A DNA stretch of 44,255 nt from a bacterium (lineage in GTDB: Bacteria > Bacillota > Clostridia > Lachnospirales > Lachnospiraceae), in assembly GCA_028727105.1 (NCBI GenBank), contig JAQYOU010000097.1:1-44255 (forward strand), given 5' to 3'. The notes beneath the pieces were generated by a model. It was not told where the DNA came from, did no database searches, and saw only the letters and a program-made list of their open reading frames with translations. Shown here piece by piece: positions 35,171 to 43,158 of this stretch. Position numbers and translations under genes: made by a program. Position 1 is the stretch's first letter, and every line of letters starts with the position of its first letter.

Positions 35171-35629
35171 CTATCCCTCCAGCTCATGCAGCATTTGCTC
35201 CAGCTTTGCATCTGAAATTCCCTGCGCCATACTCTCATCCAGACAGTGCACCAGATACGTATCATCCTCCAGGGAAACGGTGATCGTTCCCGGAGTAAGC
35301 GTAATCGCATTCGCATAAAAAGCACGTCCCGCCGGTGTTTCCATGTCTGTCTGGAACTGTACAAGTGCCGGATCGATCTCTTCTTCCTCAGACAGGATCA
35401 GATGACATACCTTTAAGTTTGCCGCCAGGATCTCCTTGATCAGCACAAACACATAGCACAGCATCCCGGGGATCTTTTTATAAAAATGAAGCTCCTTTTT
35501 GATGCTGTAGTCCATAAACCTGCACACAAAAGCAAATACCGCCGCCGAGATCACCAATCCGAACAGCAATATCTCCAAATTGAATTTTTCGTTAAATATG
35601 ATCCAAATGATCAGAAAAACCAGATACAT
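35171..35629 (-). CDS. mnhE: Na+/H+ antiporter subunit MnhE (MrpE)
   Basis: 152 residues with two N-terminal helices and the conserved NAITLTPGTITVSLEDDTYLVHCLDE cytoplasmic motif region (the key part is LTPGTITV). First gene of the antiporter operon. AAAGGAGA precedes the ATG. Only 52 bases separate it from rsmH, with no promoter or terminator seen, so the operon may be transcribed through rsmH. Confidence 0.94.
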   Translation of the reverse strand: MYLVFLIIWIIFNEKFNLEILLFGLVISAAVFAFVCRFMDYSIKKELHFYKKIPGMLCYVFVLIKEILAANLKVCHLILSEEEEIDPALVQFQTDMETPAGRAFYANAITLTPGTITVSLEDDTYLVHCLDESMAQGISDAKLEQMLHELEG

Positions 35630-35681
35630 AAATAAGTTCTCCTTTTTGGGTCTTACCTGTTTGATTCGTTCCCGTCAGATC

Positions 35682-36728
35682 TCACAGCGGTTTGACCGCC
35701 CAGCGCAGCTTCGTGGAACGCGCACGGCCGTTTGCACGGCACTCCTCGGCAGTCGGCCGGATGACATCCCGGGAGATCTCTGAGAAAATTCCTTCTTGGT
35801 AGCAGCGCTTGAATGCTTTTTTCACCAGCCGGTCTTCACCGGAATGGAAGGTGAGGATCGCCACCCGCCCGCCGGGTGCCATCACATCAGGCAGTGCATC
35901 CAAAAATGACTCCAGCACCTCAAACTCGCTGTTTACATCAATGCGAAGCGCCTGAAATACACGCTGGTTCGTCTTTTTGATCAGATCCTTTTTCTCCTTT
36001 GTGTCCGGCAAAAAAGAAAGGGCCGCCTCCACCGCCTGTGCCAGCGCCGTGGTCGTCTCGATCTTTTCTCCTCTCCGCAGGCGTTTATATACCTCCGCAG
36101 CGATCTGTGCCGCGTAGGGCTCATCGGAATTTTCCATCAGCATACCCTCAAATTCATCCGCAGTCAGCTCCCGCAGACGCTCTGCAGCCGATACGCCGTG
36201 CTCCGGATCCAGCCGCAGATCCAAAGGTCCCTCCAGCTTGTAGGAAAAGCCCCGGGCCGGATTGTCGATCTGCATGGAAGACACGCCAAGATCCGCCAAA
36301 AGGAAATCAAAGGGACCATGCTTCGCTCCAACCTCTGCAAGATTCGCAAAATTGGTCCGGATCACCGTCAGGAGATCCTCCCCGAAGCCGGCCTGACGCA
36401 GCCGTTCCTGCGTTTTCACGATCTCTATCGGGTCTACATCCAGTGCAAAGAGATGTCCCGATCCTTCCAGCTGCTCCAGCATTTTTCTGCTGTGCCCGCC
36501 GTAACCCAGCGTTGCGTCCAGTCCCTTCTCGCCGGGTCTGATCCGAAGCACCTCCAGTATTTCCTTTACCATAATGGAAATGTGCATGCCGGCGGGTGTG
36601 CTGCCCTTGCTGATGACCTTTGCAACCGTATCCGCATACTTCTCCGGGTCATGCTCCTTATATTTTTCTTCAAATCGTTTCGGATGTGTGCCCGAATAGC
36701 GCACACGCCGTTTGTGCTGTTGTTCCAT
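35682..36728 (-). CDS. rsmH: 16S rRNA (cytosine-N4)-methyltransferase RsmH, stand-alone form
   Basis: 348 residues from ATG 36728 (AGGAAGG upstream). SAM motif LDATLGYGGHS, then ALDVDP, DFLLADLGVSSMQ, NQRVFQALRIDVNSE and AILTFHSGEDRLVKKAF are RsmH landmarks. It methylates N4 of C1402 in 16S rRNA. The N-terminal extension of about 50 charged residues (GTHPKRFEEKYKEHD) is absent from the classical mraW of the cell-wall cluster, and no mraZ/ftsL neighbours are present. It may be the second copy seen in several Clostridia (rsmH2). Confidence 0.92.
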   Translation of the reverse strand: MEQQHKRRVRYSGTHPKRFEEKYKEHDPEKYADTVAKVISKGSTPAGMHISIMVKEILEVLRIRPGEKGLDATLGYGGHSRKMLEQLEGSGHLFALDVDPIEIVKTQERLRQAGFGEDLLTVIRTNFANLAEVGAKHGPFDFLLADLGVSSMQIDNPARGFSYKLEGPLDLRLDPEHGVSAAERLRELTADEFEGMLMENSDEPYAAQIAAEVYKRLRRGEKIETTTALAQAVEAALSFLPDTKEKKDLIKKTNQRVFQALRIDVNSEFEVLESFLDALPDVMAPGGRVAILTFHSGEDRLVKKAFKRCYQEGIFSEISRDVIRPTAEECRANGRARSTKLRWAVKPL

Positions 36729-36790
36729 CGATACCTTCCTATCTGTTTTGTCAACCGGTATTGATCCGTAAATGTTCAAAACCGTTTATT

Positions 36791-36819
36791 AGTATACCCT
36801 AATTTTTTCAAAAAGTCTA
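36791..36819 (-). promoter_or_regulatory. Promoter of rsmH and perhaps the antiporter operon
   Basis: TAGACT, 17 bases, TATACT on the minus strand, about 60 bases before rsmH. Confidence 0.5.
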
Positions 36820-36854
36820 CGCTGTATATTCGCCAAGACTGCGTGATATCTCAA

Positions 36855-36887
36855 GAAAAAAAACAGGAGATATCTCCTGTTTTTTTC
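36855..36887 (-). terminator. Perfect bidirectional terminator
   Basis: ACAGGAGATATCTCCTGT is a perfect palindrome flanked by an A-run and a T-run. It separates the epimerase gene from rsmH. Confidence 0.85.
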
Positions 36888-36890
36888 TTA

Positions 36891-37017
36891 CGATATAATG
36901 AGTGCAAACGAGTCAACATGCTTGCATGATTGACGAGTGACGAATGTTGATCATGAGCTGATTTTGCTCATGATATAATGAGCAACGAATGTTGATCGTG
37001 ACCGGTTTTATCACGAT
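36891..37017. repeat. Tandem hairpin repeat overlapping the epimerase stop codon
   Basis: GATATAATGAG occurs at 36892-36902 and 36972-36982; ACGAATGTTGATC occurs at 36940-36952 and 36985-36997. These alternate with three hairpins: GTCAA...TTGAC (36912-36934), ATCATGAGC/GCTCATGAT (36950-36974) and ATCGTGA/TCACGAT (36995-37017). The last arm includes the epimerase stop codon at 37011. The pattern is hairpin plus linker units; no protein is encoded and the role is unknown. Confidence 0.7.
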
Positions 37018-37895
37018 ATTGTGATGGTAAAGCTATAACTCCTGCTCTCACCCGGTGCCGCAAACTGCACGTTTCGCTTCTCCTCAAACTGGTCACCTTC
37101 GTCGCTGCAGGTGGACAGTCCAAGCCACGGCTCAATGGCAAGGAACGGGCCCTTGTTTGCCGTTGTCCAGAGGATCAGATAAGGGAACTCTTCGAAATCG
37201 ATCTGCACGCTGTGATCATGCTTGTCAGAAGCCAGCTTCACGCTGCGTGACTGCAGCTCATCAAAGGTGATGGCATCCTTTGCAAACAGATCAAAGGACA
37301 GGGGCAGCCGCTTCGTACCCTTTAAAAATTCGGTGCGATTCTGCAGATTCAAAAGTCCGGTCTCTGTCAGCTGCTCCGGCACACTGCAGGTCTCTTCCTT
37401 TTCAAATTCCACATAGTAGTCGGTATAATCATCACCGGCCACGATGGGGCAGTTAAAAGCGGGATGACCGCCTACGAAGTAAGGCATGATCTCCTCTTCC
37501 TCAAGATTCTCCACCGTAAATTTCTGGATCAGGGAGTGACCCTCCAGCGTATAGGTGACAGCCAGCTTCGCTGCGTAGGGGAACTGATCCATCATATCAT
37601 CATCACTGGTGATCGCCATCGTAATGGAATGTCTGGATTGCTGCTCACAGTCAAATTCTCTTCCGCGAACAATGCCGTGTCTGGGCATTTTCGTCTCCTT
37701 GTTATCTCCAACGATCGCCTGATTCCCGCGAATGCTTCCGCAGATCGGGAACAAAAGCGGTGCCTGATTGCCCCAGTAGGCCTTATCACCCTGCCACAGA
37801 TACTCCAGGCCCTCTTTGCTCTGAATGGATGTCAGCACACCCCCTGTAGTTGACACCTTCACTGTTAAAAATTCGTTTTCCAATGTGTACTCCAT
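37011..37895 (-). CDS. Aldose 1-epimerase (galactose mutarotase-like) family protein
   Basis: 294 residues from ATG 37895 (GGAGG upstream). Beta-sandwich mutarotase-like sequence: ENEFLTVKVSTTGGVLTSIQ at the start, YLWQGDKAYWGNQAPLLFP (sugar-site region), MPRHGIVRG, VGGHPAFNCP with the catalytic-type His, and FLAIEPWLGLS with Glu. This LacX-like branch acts on free sugars or sugar phosphates; the substrate is not clear. Monocistronic. Confidence 0.9.
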   Translation of the reverse strand: MEYTLENEFLTVKVSTTGGVLTSIQSKEGLEYLWQGDKAYWGNQAPLLFPICGSIRGNQAIVGDNKETKMPRHGIVRGREFDCEQQSRHSITMAITSDDDMMDQFPYAAKLAVTYTLEGHSLIQKFTVENLEEEEIMPYFVGGHPAFNCPIVAGDDYTDYYVEFEKEETCSVPEQLTETGLLNLQNRTEFLKGTKRLPLSFDLFAKDAITFDELQSRSVKLASDKHDHSVQIDFEEFPYLILWTTANKGPFLAIEPWLGLSTCSDEGDQFEEKRNVQFAAPGESRSYSFTITIS

Positions 37896-38032
37896 CGTTT
37901 TTTCCTCCGTTCGTCCTTTCTCTTTGTGCATTTCCATGCGTCCTTTGACATGATCTGTCCGAATGTTTCCGTCTCACTAACATGTTATTTTTATCCTACC
38001 ACATTTTTCTTTGAAATACAAACGTATTTTCC

Positions 38033-38061
38033 TTGACCGGTAACTGTTCGGATGATAGAAT
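38033..38061 (+). promoter_or_regulatory. Promoter of the SulP-hydrolase-reductase operon
   Basis: TTGACC, 17 bases, TAGAAT, about 45 bases before the SulP start. Confidence 0.65.
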
Positions 38062-38106
38062 CACTTCGGAATTATATTATGAAAAAACACATCATAGGAG
38101 AAAATC

Positions 38107-39750
38107 ATGGAAACACTGAAACCAAAGCTTTTTGAGGCAATGAAAAACTACAGCAGACAGCAGCTGATCAAGGACATCATTTCCGGCATCATTGTCGCGA
38201 TCATTGCCCTTCCGCTGTCGATCGCTCTGGCCATCGCCTCCGGCGTCACACCGGAATGCGGTCTCTACACCGCGATCATCGCCGGATTTTTTATTTCGTT
38301 TTTCGGCGGCAGCCGCGTGCAGATCGGAGGTCCTACCGCTGCATTTGTTGTGATCATTTACGGCATTGTCATGGATTTCGGATTAGACGGACTGATCGTA
38401 GCCACGATCATCGCCGGCATCATCCTGATCATCATGGGACTCTGCCGCTTCGGTTCACTGATCAAATATATCCCGTATACGATCACCACCGGTTTTACCT
38501 GCGGCATCGGTGTCAGCCTGTTCGTCGGACAGATCAAGGATTTCCTTGGACTTGACATGGGCGCTGTACCTTCTGAATTTTTGGAAAAGATCGCCGCCTA
38601 CACAGAGCACATTTCTACCACAGATCTGACCACCGTTTTGGTCGGTGTACTGGCCCTGCTGATCCTGATCTTTTTCCCGAAGCTGACGGATAAGATCCCC
38701 GCCTCTTTAGTGGCGATCATTGTAACCACACTTGTTGTCACACTGGCAGATCTTCCGGTGAACACCATCGGCAGTGTCTACGGAGAGCTTTCTTCCCGTC
38801 TCCCGATGCCCACAATGCCCACGGTAACGGTCAGGATGATCCGCGAGCTGATCACTCCGGCATTCACCATCGCCCTGCTTGCCGGCATTGAATCCCTGCT
38901 CTCCTGCGTTGTTTACGACGGCATGATCGGTGACCGTCACAACTCCAACGCAGAGCTGATCGGTCAGGGACTTGGCAATATCTTTTCCGGACTGTTTGGC
39001 GGAATTCCCGCTACCGGAGCCATCGCACGTACGGCCGCCAATGTCAAAAACGGCGGGCGCACCCCCATTGCCGGCATTGTGCACAGCATCACCCTGCTTC
39101 TGATCTTGTTACTGCTCATGCCGACAGCAGCACTGATCCCCATGACCACCCTGGCAGCCGTACTCCTTGTGGTTGCCTGGAACATGTGTGACTGGAAAGC
39201 ATTTGCACGCCTTTTAAAAACGGCACCGAAAAGCGACATCATCGTTTTGGTCGGCACCTTCCTTCTGACCGTGATCTTTGATCTGGTCGTTGCCATCGAG
39301 GTAGGTATCGTTGTTTCCGCACTGCTGTTCATGAAACGCATGGCCGAGGTCAGCGATGTCAAGGCATGGAAATATATTGAACAGCCCGATGTCACCGAGG
39401 GCGAAGCAGAGACGCTGTTATCCGTTCCGAAGGAGATCCGTGTCTACGAGATCAGCGGCCCGATGTTTTTTGCCGCAGCGGATCAGCTTTCCTACATTGA
39501 TACGAAAAAATACACGAAATTCCTGATCATCCGCATGCGAAGCGTTCCTGCCATTGATGCCAGTGCCATGCGCGCACTGCACGAGCTGGCTGACCGCACA
39601 GCGAAAAAGAAGATCCGCCTGATCTTCTCTCACGTCAATGAGCAGCCTTTATCAGTCATGAAAAAGGATGGATTTTTTGACCGGATCGGCGAAGAATCCT
39701 TCCAGCCGAACATTGTGGATGCGATCCGCTTCGCCGAGTCAAAGTTGTAA
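38107..39750 (+). CDS. SulP-family anion transporter with STAS domain
   Basis: 547 residues. The membrane part (about 20-420) has the SulP N-terminal signature LPLSIALAIASGVTPECGLYTAI and GGSRVQIGGPTAAFVVI. The cytosolic STAS domain (about 440-547) has RMRSVPAIDASAMRALHEL, the conserved loop. SulP proteins move sulfate, bicarbonate or other oxyanions; the siroheme reductase two genes downstream favours sulfate, sulfite or nitrite, but this is inference. AGGAGA precedes the ATG. First gene of a three-gene plus-strand unit. Confidence 0.93.
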   Translation: METLKPKLFEAMKNYSRQQLIKDIISGIIVAIIALPLSIALAIASGVTPECGLYTAIIAGFFISFFGGSRVQIGGPTAAFVVIIYGIVMDFGLDGLIVATIIAGIILIIMGLCRFGSLIKYIPYTITTGFTCGIGVSLFVGQIKDFLGLDMGAVPSEFLEKIAAYTEHISTTDLTTVLVGVLALLILIFFPKLTDKIPASLVAIIVTTLVVTLADLPVNTIGSVYGELSSRLPMPTMPTVTVRMIRELITPAFTIALLAGIESLLSCVVYDGMIGDRHNSNAELIGQGLGNIFSGLFGGIPATGAIARTAANVKNGGRTPIAGIVHSITLLLILLLLMPTAALIPMTTLAAVLLVVAWNMCDWKAFARLLKTAPKSDIIVLVGTFLLTVIFDLVVAIEVGIVVSALLFMKRMAEVSDVKAWKYIEQPDVTEGEAETLLSVPKEIRVYEISGPMFFAAADQLSYIDTKKYTKFLIIRMRSVPAIDASAMRALHELADRTAKKKIRLIFSHVNEQPLSVMKKDGFFDRIGEESFQPNIVDAIRFAESKL

Positions 39751-39776
39751 CATTTTTATTTCTAAGGTAACAAAGT

Positions 39777-40955
39777 ATGTCAGAAACCATTATTGATTAT
39801 GTAAAAAATGAGATGCGCACGTTTTCGGAACACCCCTTTCACGAGGTGGATTCCCTTGTGCTCTCGCAGTTTTCCTACATTCATCTGGGGAATCTCATTG
39901 CTCCGCCCGCTGCGGGTGTTGTGCGTAAACCAATGACACTGCAGCAGCTGTTCCGGGCCGAATGCTTTGCGCATTACTTTGCGGACCAGCTGGATGCCGT
40001 AAAAAACCGTAAGCTTTTGGCAGCCTGCGCTGCCAGTCCCCGCTTTCGCGATATCGGGATCGCTTACTTCCAGCAGGAATTCGATGAAACAACCGAAAAA
40101 CAGTTCTGTGCGATGACGTTTTTTATAGGCGCTGACACTGCTTATCTTGCGTTTCGCGGCACAGATACGACACTGGTCGGCTGGAAGGAAGATTTCAACA
40201 TGGCGTTTCTGACACCGGTGCCCTCCCAGGAGGCAGCGCTGAATTATACGCTTGCTGTAGCAAAGCTTGTCCGCGGAAACCTGATCCTTGGCGGCCATTC
40301 CAAGGGCGGAAATCTGGCTGTCTATGCCGCGATGATGAGTCCCGCACGCCTGCAGAACCGGATCATTTCCATCTACTCACACGATGGCCCCGGCTTCCGC
40401 GATAACGTCTTTTCCAGCGATGGATATCTGCGCATCAGTGATCGCATTCACAAAACAATTCCGCAGTCCTCACTGGTAGGCATGCTTTTGGAGCATCCGG
40501 AAAACTATGCAATTGTCGAAAGCAACGCTGTGGGTATTATCCAGCACAATCCTTATTCCTGGGTGGTACACGACGGTGATTTTATCCGGCTCACCACCCT
40601 CACATCCGGCGCCGATTACTTAAACCGCACACTGTCCGACTGGCTGTCCGGACTCGCAAACGAACAGCGGGAACAATTTGTGGATGCACTCTATTCGGTC
40701 ATAGCCGCCACGGATCTCACATCCCTGACAGAGCTTCGAGACAACTGGCAGACAGAGTTCCCTGTCCTCATTGAGCATATGAAAAACATGGATGAACCGA
40801 CCAGGCGCATCCTCCACGAAACACTCCGGTCCCTGATGCACATGGCAGTTAAAAACCTGCCGGCACAGACCCAGAAGGTTCCAGGCAATCATCTCAAATC
40901 ACCGAGATCAAAAAAGAGAAAGAGAGGTACTACGGATGGACAAAGCAAAGATTAA
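39777..40955 (+). CDS. Mbeg1-like (DUF2974) alpha/beta-hydrolase
   Basis: 392 residues. Lipase-like nucleophile elbow GGHSKGGN with Ser175, after FIGADTAYLAFRGTDTTLVGWKEDF, the class-3-lipase-like region. An Asp in YSHDGPGF and a His in WVVHDGDF could complete a triad. The tail is Lys/Arg-rich. The family is widespread in Clostridia without a firmly known substrate. The end overlaps the reductase start by 20 bases, so it is part of the SulP-reductase operon; why a lipase-like protein sits there is unclear. Confidence 0.85.
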   Translation: MSETIIDYVKNEMRTFSEHPFHEVDSLVLSQFSYIHLGNLIAPPAAGVVRKPMTLQQLFRAECFAHYFADQLDAVKNRKLLAACAASPRFRDIGIAYFQQEFDETTEKQFCAMTFFIGADTAYLAFRGTDTTLVGWKEDFNMAFLTPVPSQEAALNYTLAVAKLVRGNLILGGHSKGGNLAVYAAMMSPARLQNRIISIYSHDGPGFRDNVFSSDGYLRISDRIHKTIPQSSLVGMLLEHPENYAIVESNAVGIIQHNPYSWVVHDGDFIRLTTLTSGADYLNRTLSDWLSGLANEQREQFVDALYSVIAATDLTSLTELRDNWQTEFPVLIEHMKNMDEPTRRILHETLRSLMHMAVKNLPAQTQKVPGNHLKSPRSKKRKRGTTDGQSKD

Positions 40956-42492
40956 CGAATGGAAACAAAAACTTCCCGAATTCCAGCAGAAAACAGATGC
41001 ATTTTTTGCCGGTGAGCTGGATAAGGGCAGCTACAAAGGCTATTCCGGCTACTTTGGCAGCTATGCGCAGAAAGGCGGCCAGGCAAGCATGCTGCGCCTG
41101 CGCACGCCGGCAGGCCGCATAAAAAAAGAAACACTGGCAGTAATCGCAAACATGCTGCGCACCCATGAGGTTCCCCGTCTGCACTTCACCACCTGTCAGA
41201 CGATCCAGCTGCATGACCTGAAGACCGATGCACTGTATCCTCTGATGGAGGAGGCACTGGACAACAATATCATCATCATGGGCGGCGGCGGAGACTACCC
41301 CCGCAACACCATGTGCGCGCCTCTCTCCGGTGTGGAGCAGGGTGAATATTTTGACGTACTTCCCTATGCGGAAGCGGCTTCCGATTTTGCGCTGACACTG
41401 ATCGATGCGGAAAAGATGCCCCGAAAGCTGAAGGTGGCATTCTCCAATTCTCCGGCAAATGAGCCTCACGCCACCTACCGGGATCTTGGCTTTGTGGCAA
41501 ACGAGGACGGTACCTTTGACGTGTACAGTGCCGGTGGCTTGGGCGGTTTCCCGAAGCTGGGCGTCAAGGTGGCAGAGCACATTGATCCGGACCAGATCCT
41601 TTATTATATTAAGGCCATGTGGCTGACCTTCCGCACCTACGGAAATTATGAGAACCGCGCAAAGGCACGCACCCGCTACATGCAGGATGCGCTTGGAGGC
41701 CCGGAAAATTATGCAGATGCATATAGCGAGAAGCTTCGCGAGATTTATGACAGCGATGATGATCTGACCTTGCCCGCGGACTTTGCGGGAGAAGGTATCA
41801 CAAAGGTCGGTGACGGCAGCACAGTCACAGATTCCCGTGTGATCTCCCAGAAACAGGAAGGCTTATATACAGTCGCATACCATCCCATCGGCGGTCAGCC
41901 GGACAAGGACGTGTTCCTTGCTCTCTGTGACCTGATCTGTGAGATCCCCGAAGCGGAGCTTCGCCTTGCTCCCGATGAGACTGCCTATATTGTCAATCTG
42001 ACCGGTTCTGAGGCTGTCCGTGTACTGGCTCTCACAGAGGAAGATGCCGCGCATTCACCCTTTGAGGCAAGTGTCAGCTGCATCGGCGCTTCCACCTGTC
42101 AGGTGGGTGTCCGGGATTCCCAGGCACTCTTACGTGCCAGCGTAGAAGCTGTCCGCGCTGCAAACATTCCTGCAAATGCACTTCCGAAGCTCCACATCTC
42201 CGGCTGTCCGTCCTCCTGTGGTACCCACCAGACCAGCCCCATCGGTTTCCGCGGCGGCATGAAAAAGGTAGATGGAAAGCCCGAATCAGCATTCGTATTG
42301 AACGTGGACGGCTGCGAGCTTCAGGGAAAGGAAAGCCTTGGCAGAGAGCTGGGCGCGATCCTCGACGCAGACATCCCGAAATTTCTCGTTGAAGTCGGGC
42401 AGACCGTTTCCGCTTCCGGCATGGATTTTGATACATGGTATGCGGACAACGCGGATGCCTTCGCTGCTATGGCTCAGAAATATATTGACTAA
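40936..42492 (+). CDS. Ferredoxin-type siroheme nitrite/sulfite reductase
   Basis: 518 residues. The [4Fe-4S]-siroheme site is CIGASTC (C382, C388) and GCPSSCG (C424, C428), the C-X5-C and C-X3-C pattern of the family. The two ferredoxin-like half domains (HFTTCQTIQLHDL and HISGCPSSCG) are present. It performs six-electron reduction of sulfite to sulfide or nitrite to ammonia with siroheme; sequence alone does not decide which. AGAGAGG lies 8 bases before the ATG, inside the previous gene. Confidence 0.92.
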   Translation: MDKAKINEWKQKLPEFQQKTDAFFAGELDKGSYKGYSGYFGSYAQKGGQASMLRLRTPAGRIKKETLAVIANMLRTHEVPRLHFTTCQTIQLHDLKTDALYPLMEEALDNNIIIMGGGGDYPRNTMCAPLSGVEQGEYFDVLPYAEAASDFALTLIDAEKMPRKLKVAFSNSPANEPHATYRDLGFVANEDGTFDVYSAGGLGGFPKLGVKVAEHIDPDQILYYIKAMWLTFRTYGNYENRAKARTRYMQDALGGPENYADAYSEKLREIYDSDDDLTLPADFAGEGITKVGDGSTVTDSRVISQKQEGLYTVAYHPIGGQPDKDVFLALCDLICEIPEAELRLAPDETAYIVNLTGSEAVRVLALTEEDAAHSPFEASVSCIGASTCQVGVRDSQALLRASVEAVRAANIPANALPKLHISGCPSSCGTHQTSPIGFRGGMKKVDGKPESAFVLNVDGCELQGKESLGRELGAILDADIPKFLVEVGQTVSASGMDFDTWYADNADAFAAMAQKYID

Positions 42493-42535
42493 ACGTTTAA
42501 GTTCATAAATCTGTAATTTTCAGGCAAATGAAAAG

Positions 42536-42572
42536 AACCCCTGCATGCCAATGCAAGCATGCAGGGGTTTGA
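42536..42572 (+). terminator. Terminator of the SulP-reductase operon
   Basis: AACCCCTGCATGC pairs perfectly with GCATGCAGGGGTT, followed by a short T stretch (TTTGATTC). Confidence 0.8.
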
Positions 42573-42635
42573 TTCATTTATATCATCCGTGCATGTCCCT
42601 TTCAATCACTGCTGTCAGACAATTACACATACATC

Positions 42636-42664
42636 TTGACTTTTTTTGTCGTTGAGTATATGAT
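42636..42664 (+). promoter_or_regulatory. Promoter of the BlaI/BlaR1-like pair
   Basis: TTGACT, 17 bases, TATGAT. The dyad operator begins 9 bases downstream, covering the start of transcription. Confidence 0.75.
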
Positions 42665-42672
42665 TTATTTAT

Positions 42673-42688
42673 CACTACATTTGTAGTG
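42673..42688 (+). promoter_or_regulatory. BlaI/MecI-type operator
   Basis: CACTACATTTGTAGTG is a dyad with the TACA-N2-TGTA core bound by BlaI/MecI repressors. Its position just after the -10 fits autorepression of the downstream repressor gene. Confidence 0.75.
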
Positions 42689-42783
42689 GTTTGTTTTCGG
42701 ATATGATCTGTCTTTGCTGCACAACCGTAACAATGCAGATCAGCTGTTTTGATTCAAATTCATCAAATCATGGAGGAATGTAT

Positions 42784-43158
42784 ATGCAAAATAAAAAAAG
42801 ACTACCGGACGGAGAACTCTCCATTATGCAGATCATCTGGAAGGAGGAGCCGCCGGTGGCAAGAAGCGCCATCGAGCAGGCGCTTGGCAACGAAAAACAG
42901 CTTGCCCCAAGCACGATCATCACCTTTTTGACCAGACTTTGCGAGAAAGGCTTTCTGTCGCTCACGCGAAAGGGGCGCACCAACTACTACACACCCCTCA
43001 TCTCTGAGCGGGAGTATCTGGCCGAAGAAAGCCGAAGCATCTTAGACCGACTCTACGGCGGCTCGCTGGCAAACTTTGCCGCCGCCCTTTGTGACAGCGG
43101 TGTGAGCAGGAAAGATATCGAGGAACTGAAGGACATGCTGGAAAGGGGGCTCTTATGA
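42784..43158 (+). CDS. BlaI/MecI/CopY-family repressor
   Basis: 124 residues from ATG 42784, which has GGAGG 8 bases upstream. Winged-helix N-terminus LPDGELSIMQIIWKEEPPVA, then LAPSTIITFLTRLCEKGFLS, the recognition helix and wing; the C-terminal helices with SLANFAAALCDSG form the dimer and protease-cleavage region. In the family it represses until its M56 sensor-protease partner causes its cleavage. Its stop overlaps the next start (ATGA), and a matching operator lies upstream. Confidence 0.93.
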   Translation: MQNKKRLPDGELSIMQIIWKEEPPVARSAIEQALGNEKQLAPSTIITFLTRLCEKGFLSLTRKGRTNYYTPLISEREYLAEESRSILDRLYGGSLANFAAALCDSGVSRKDIEELKDMLERGLL

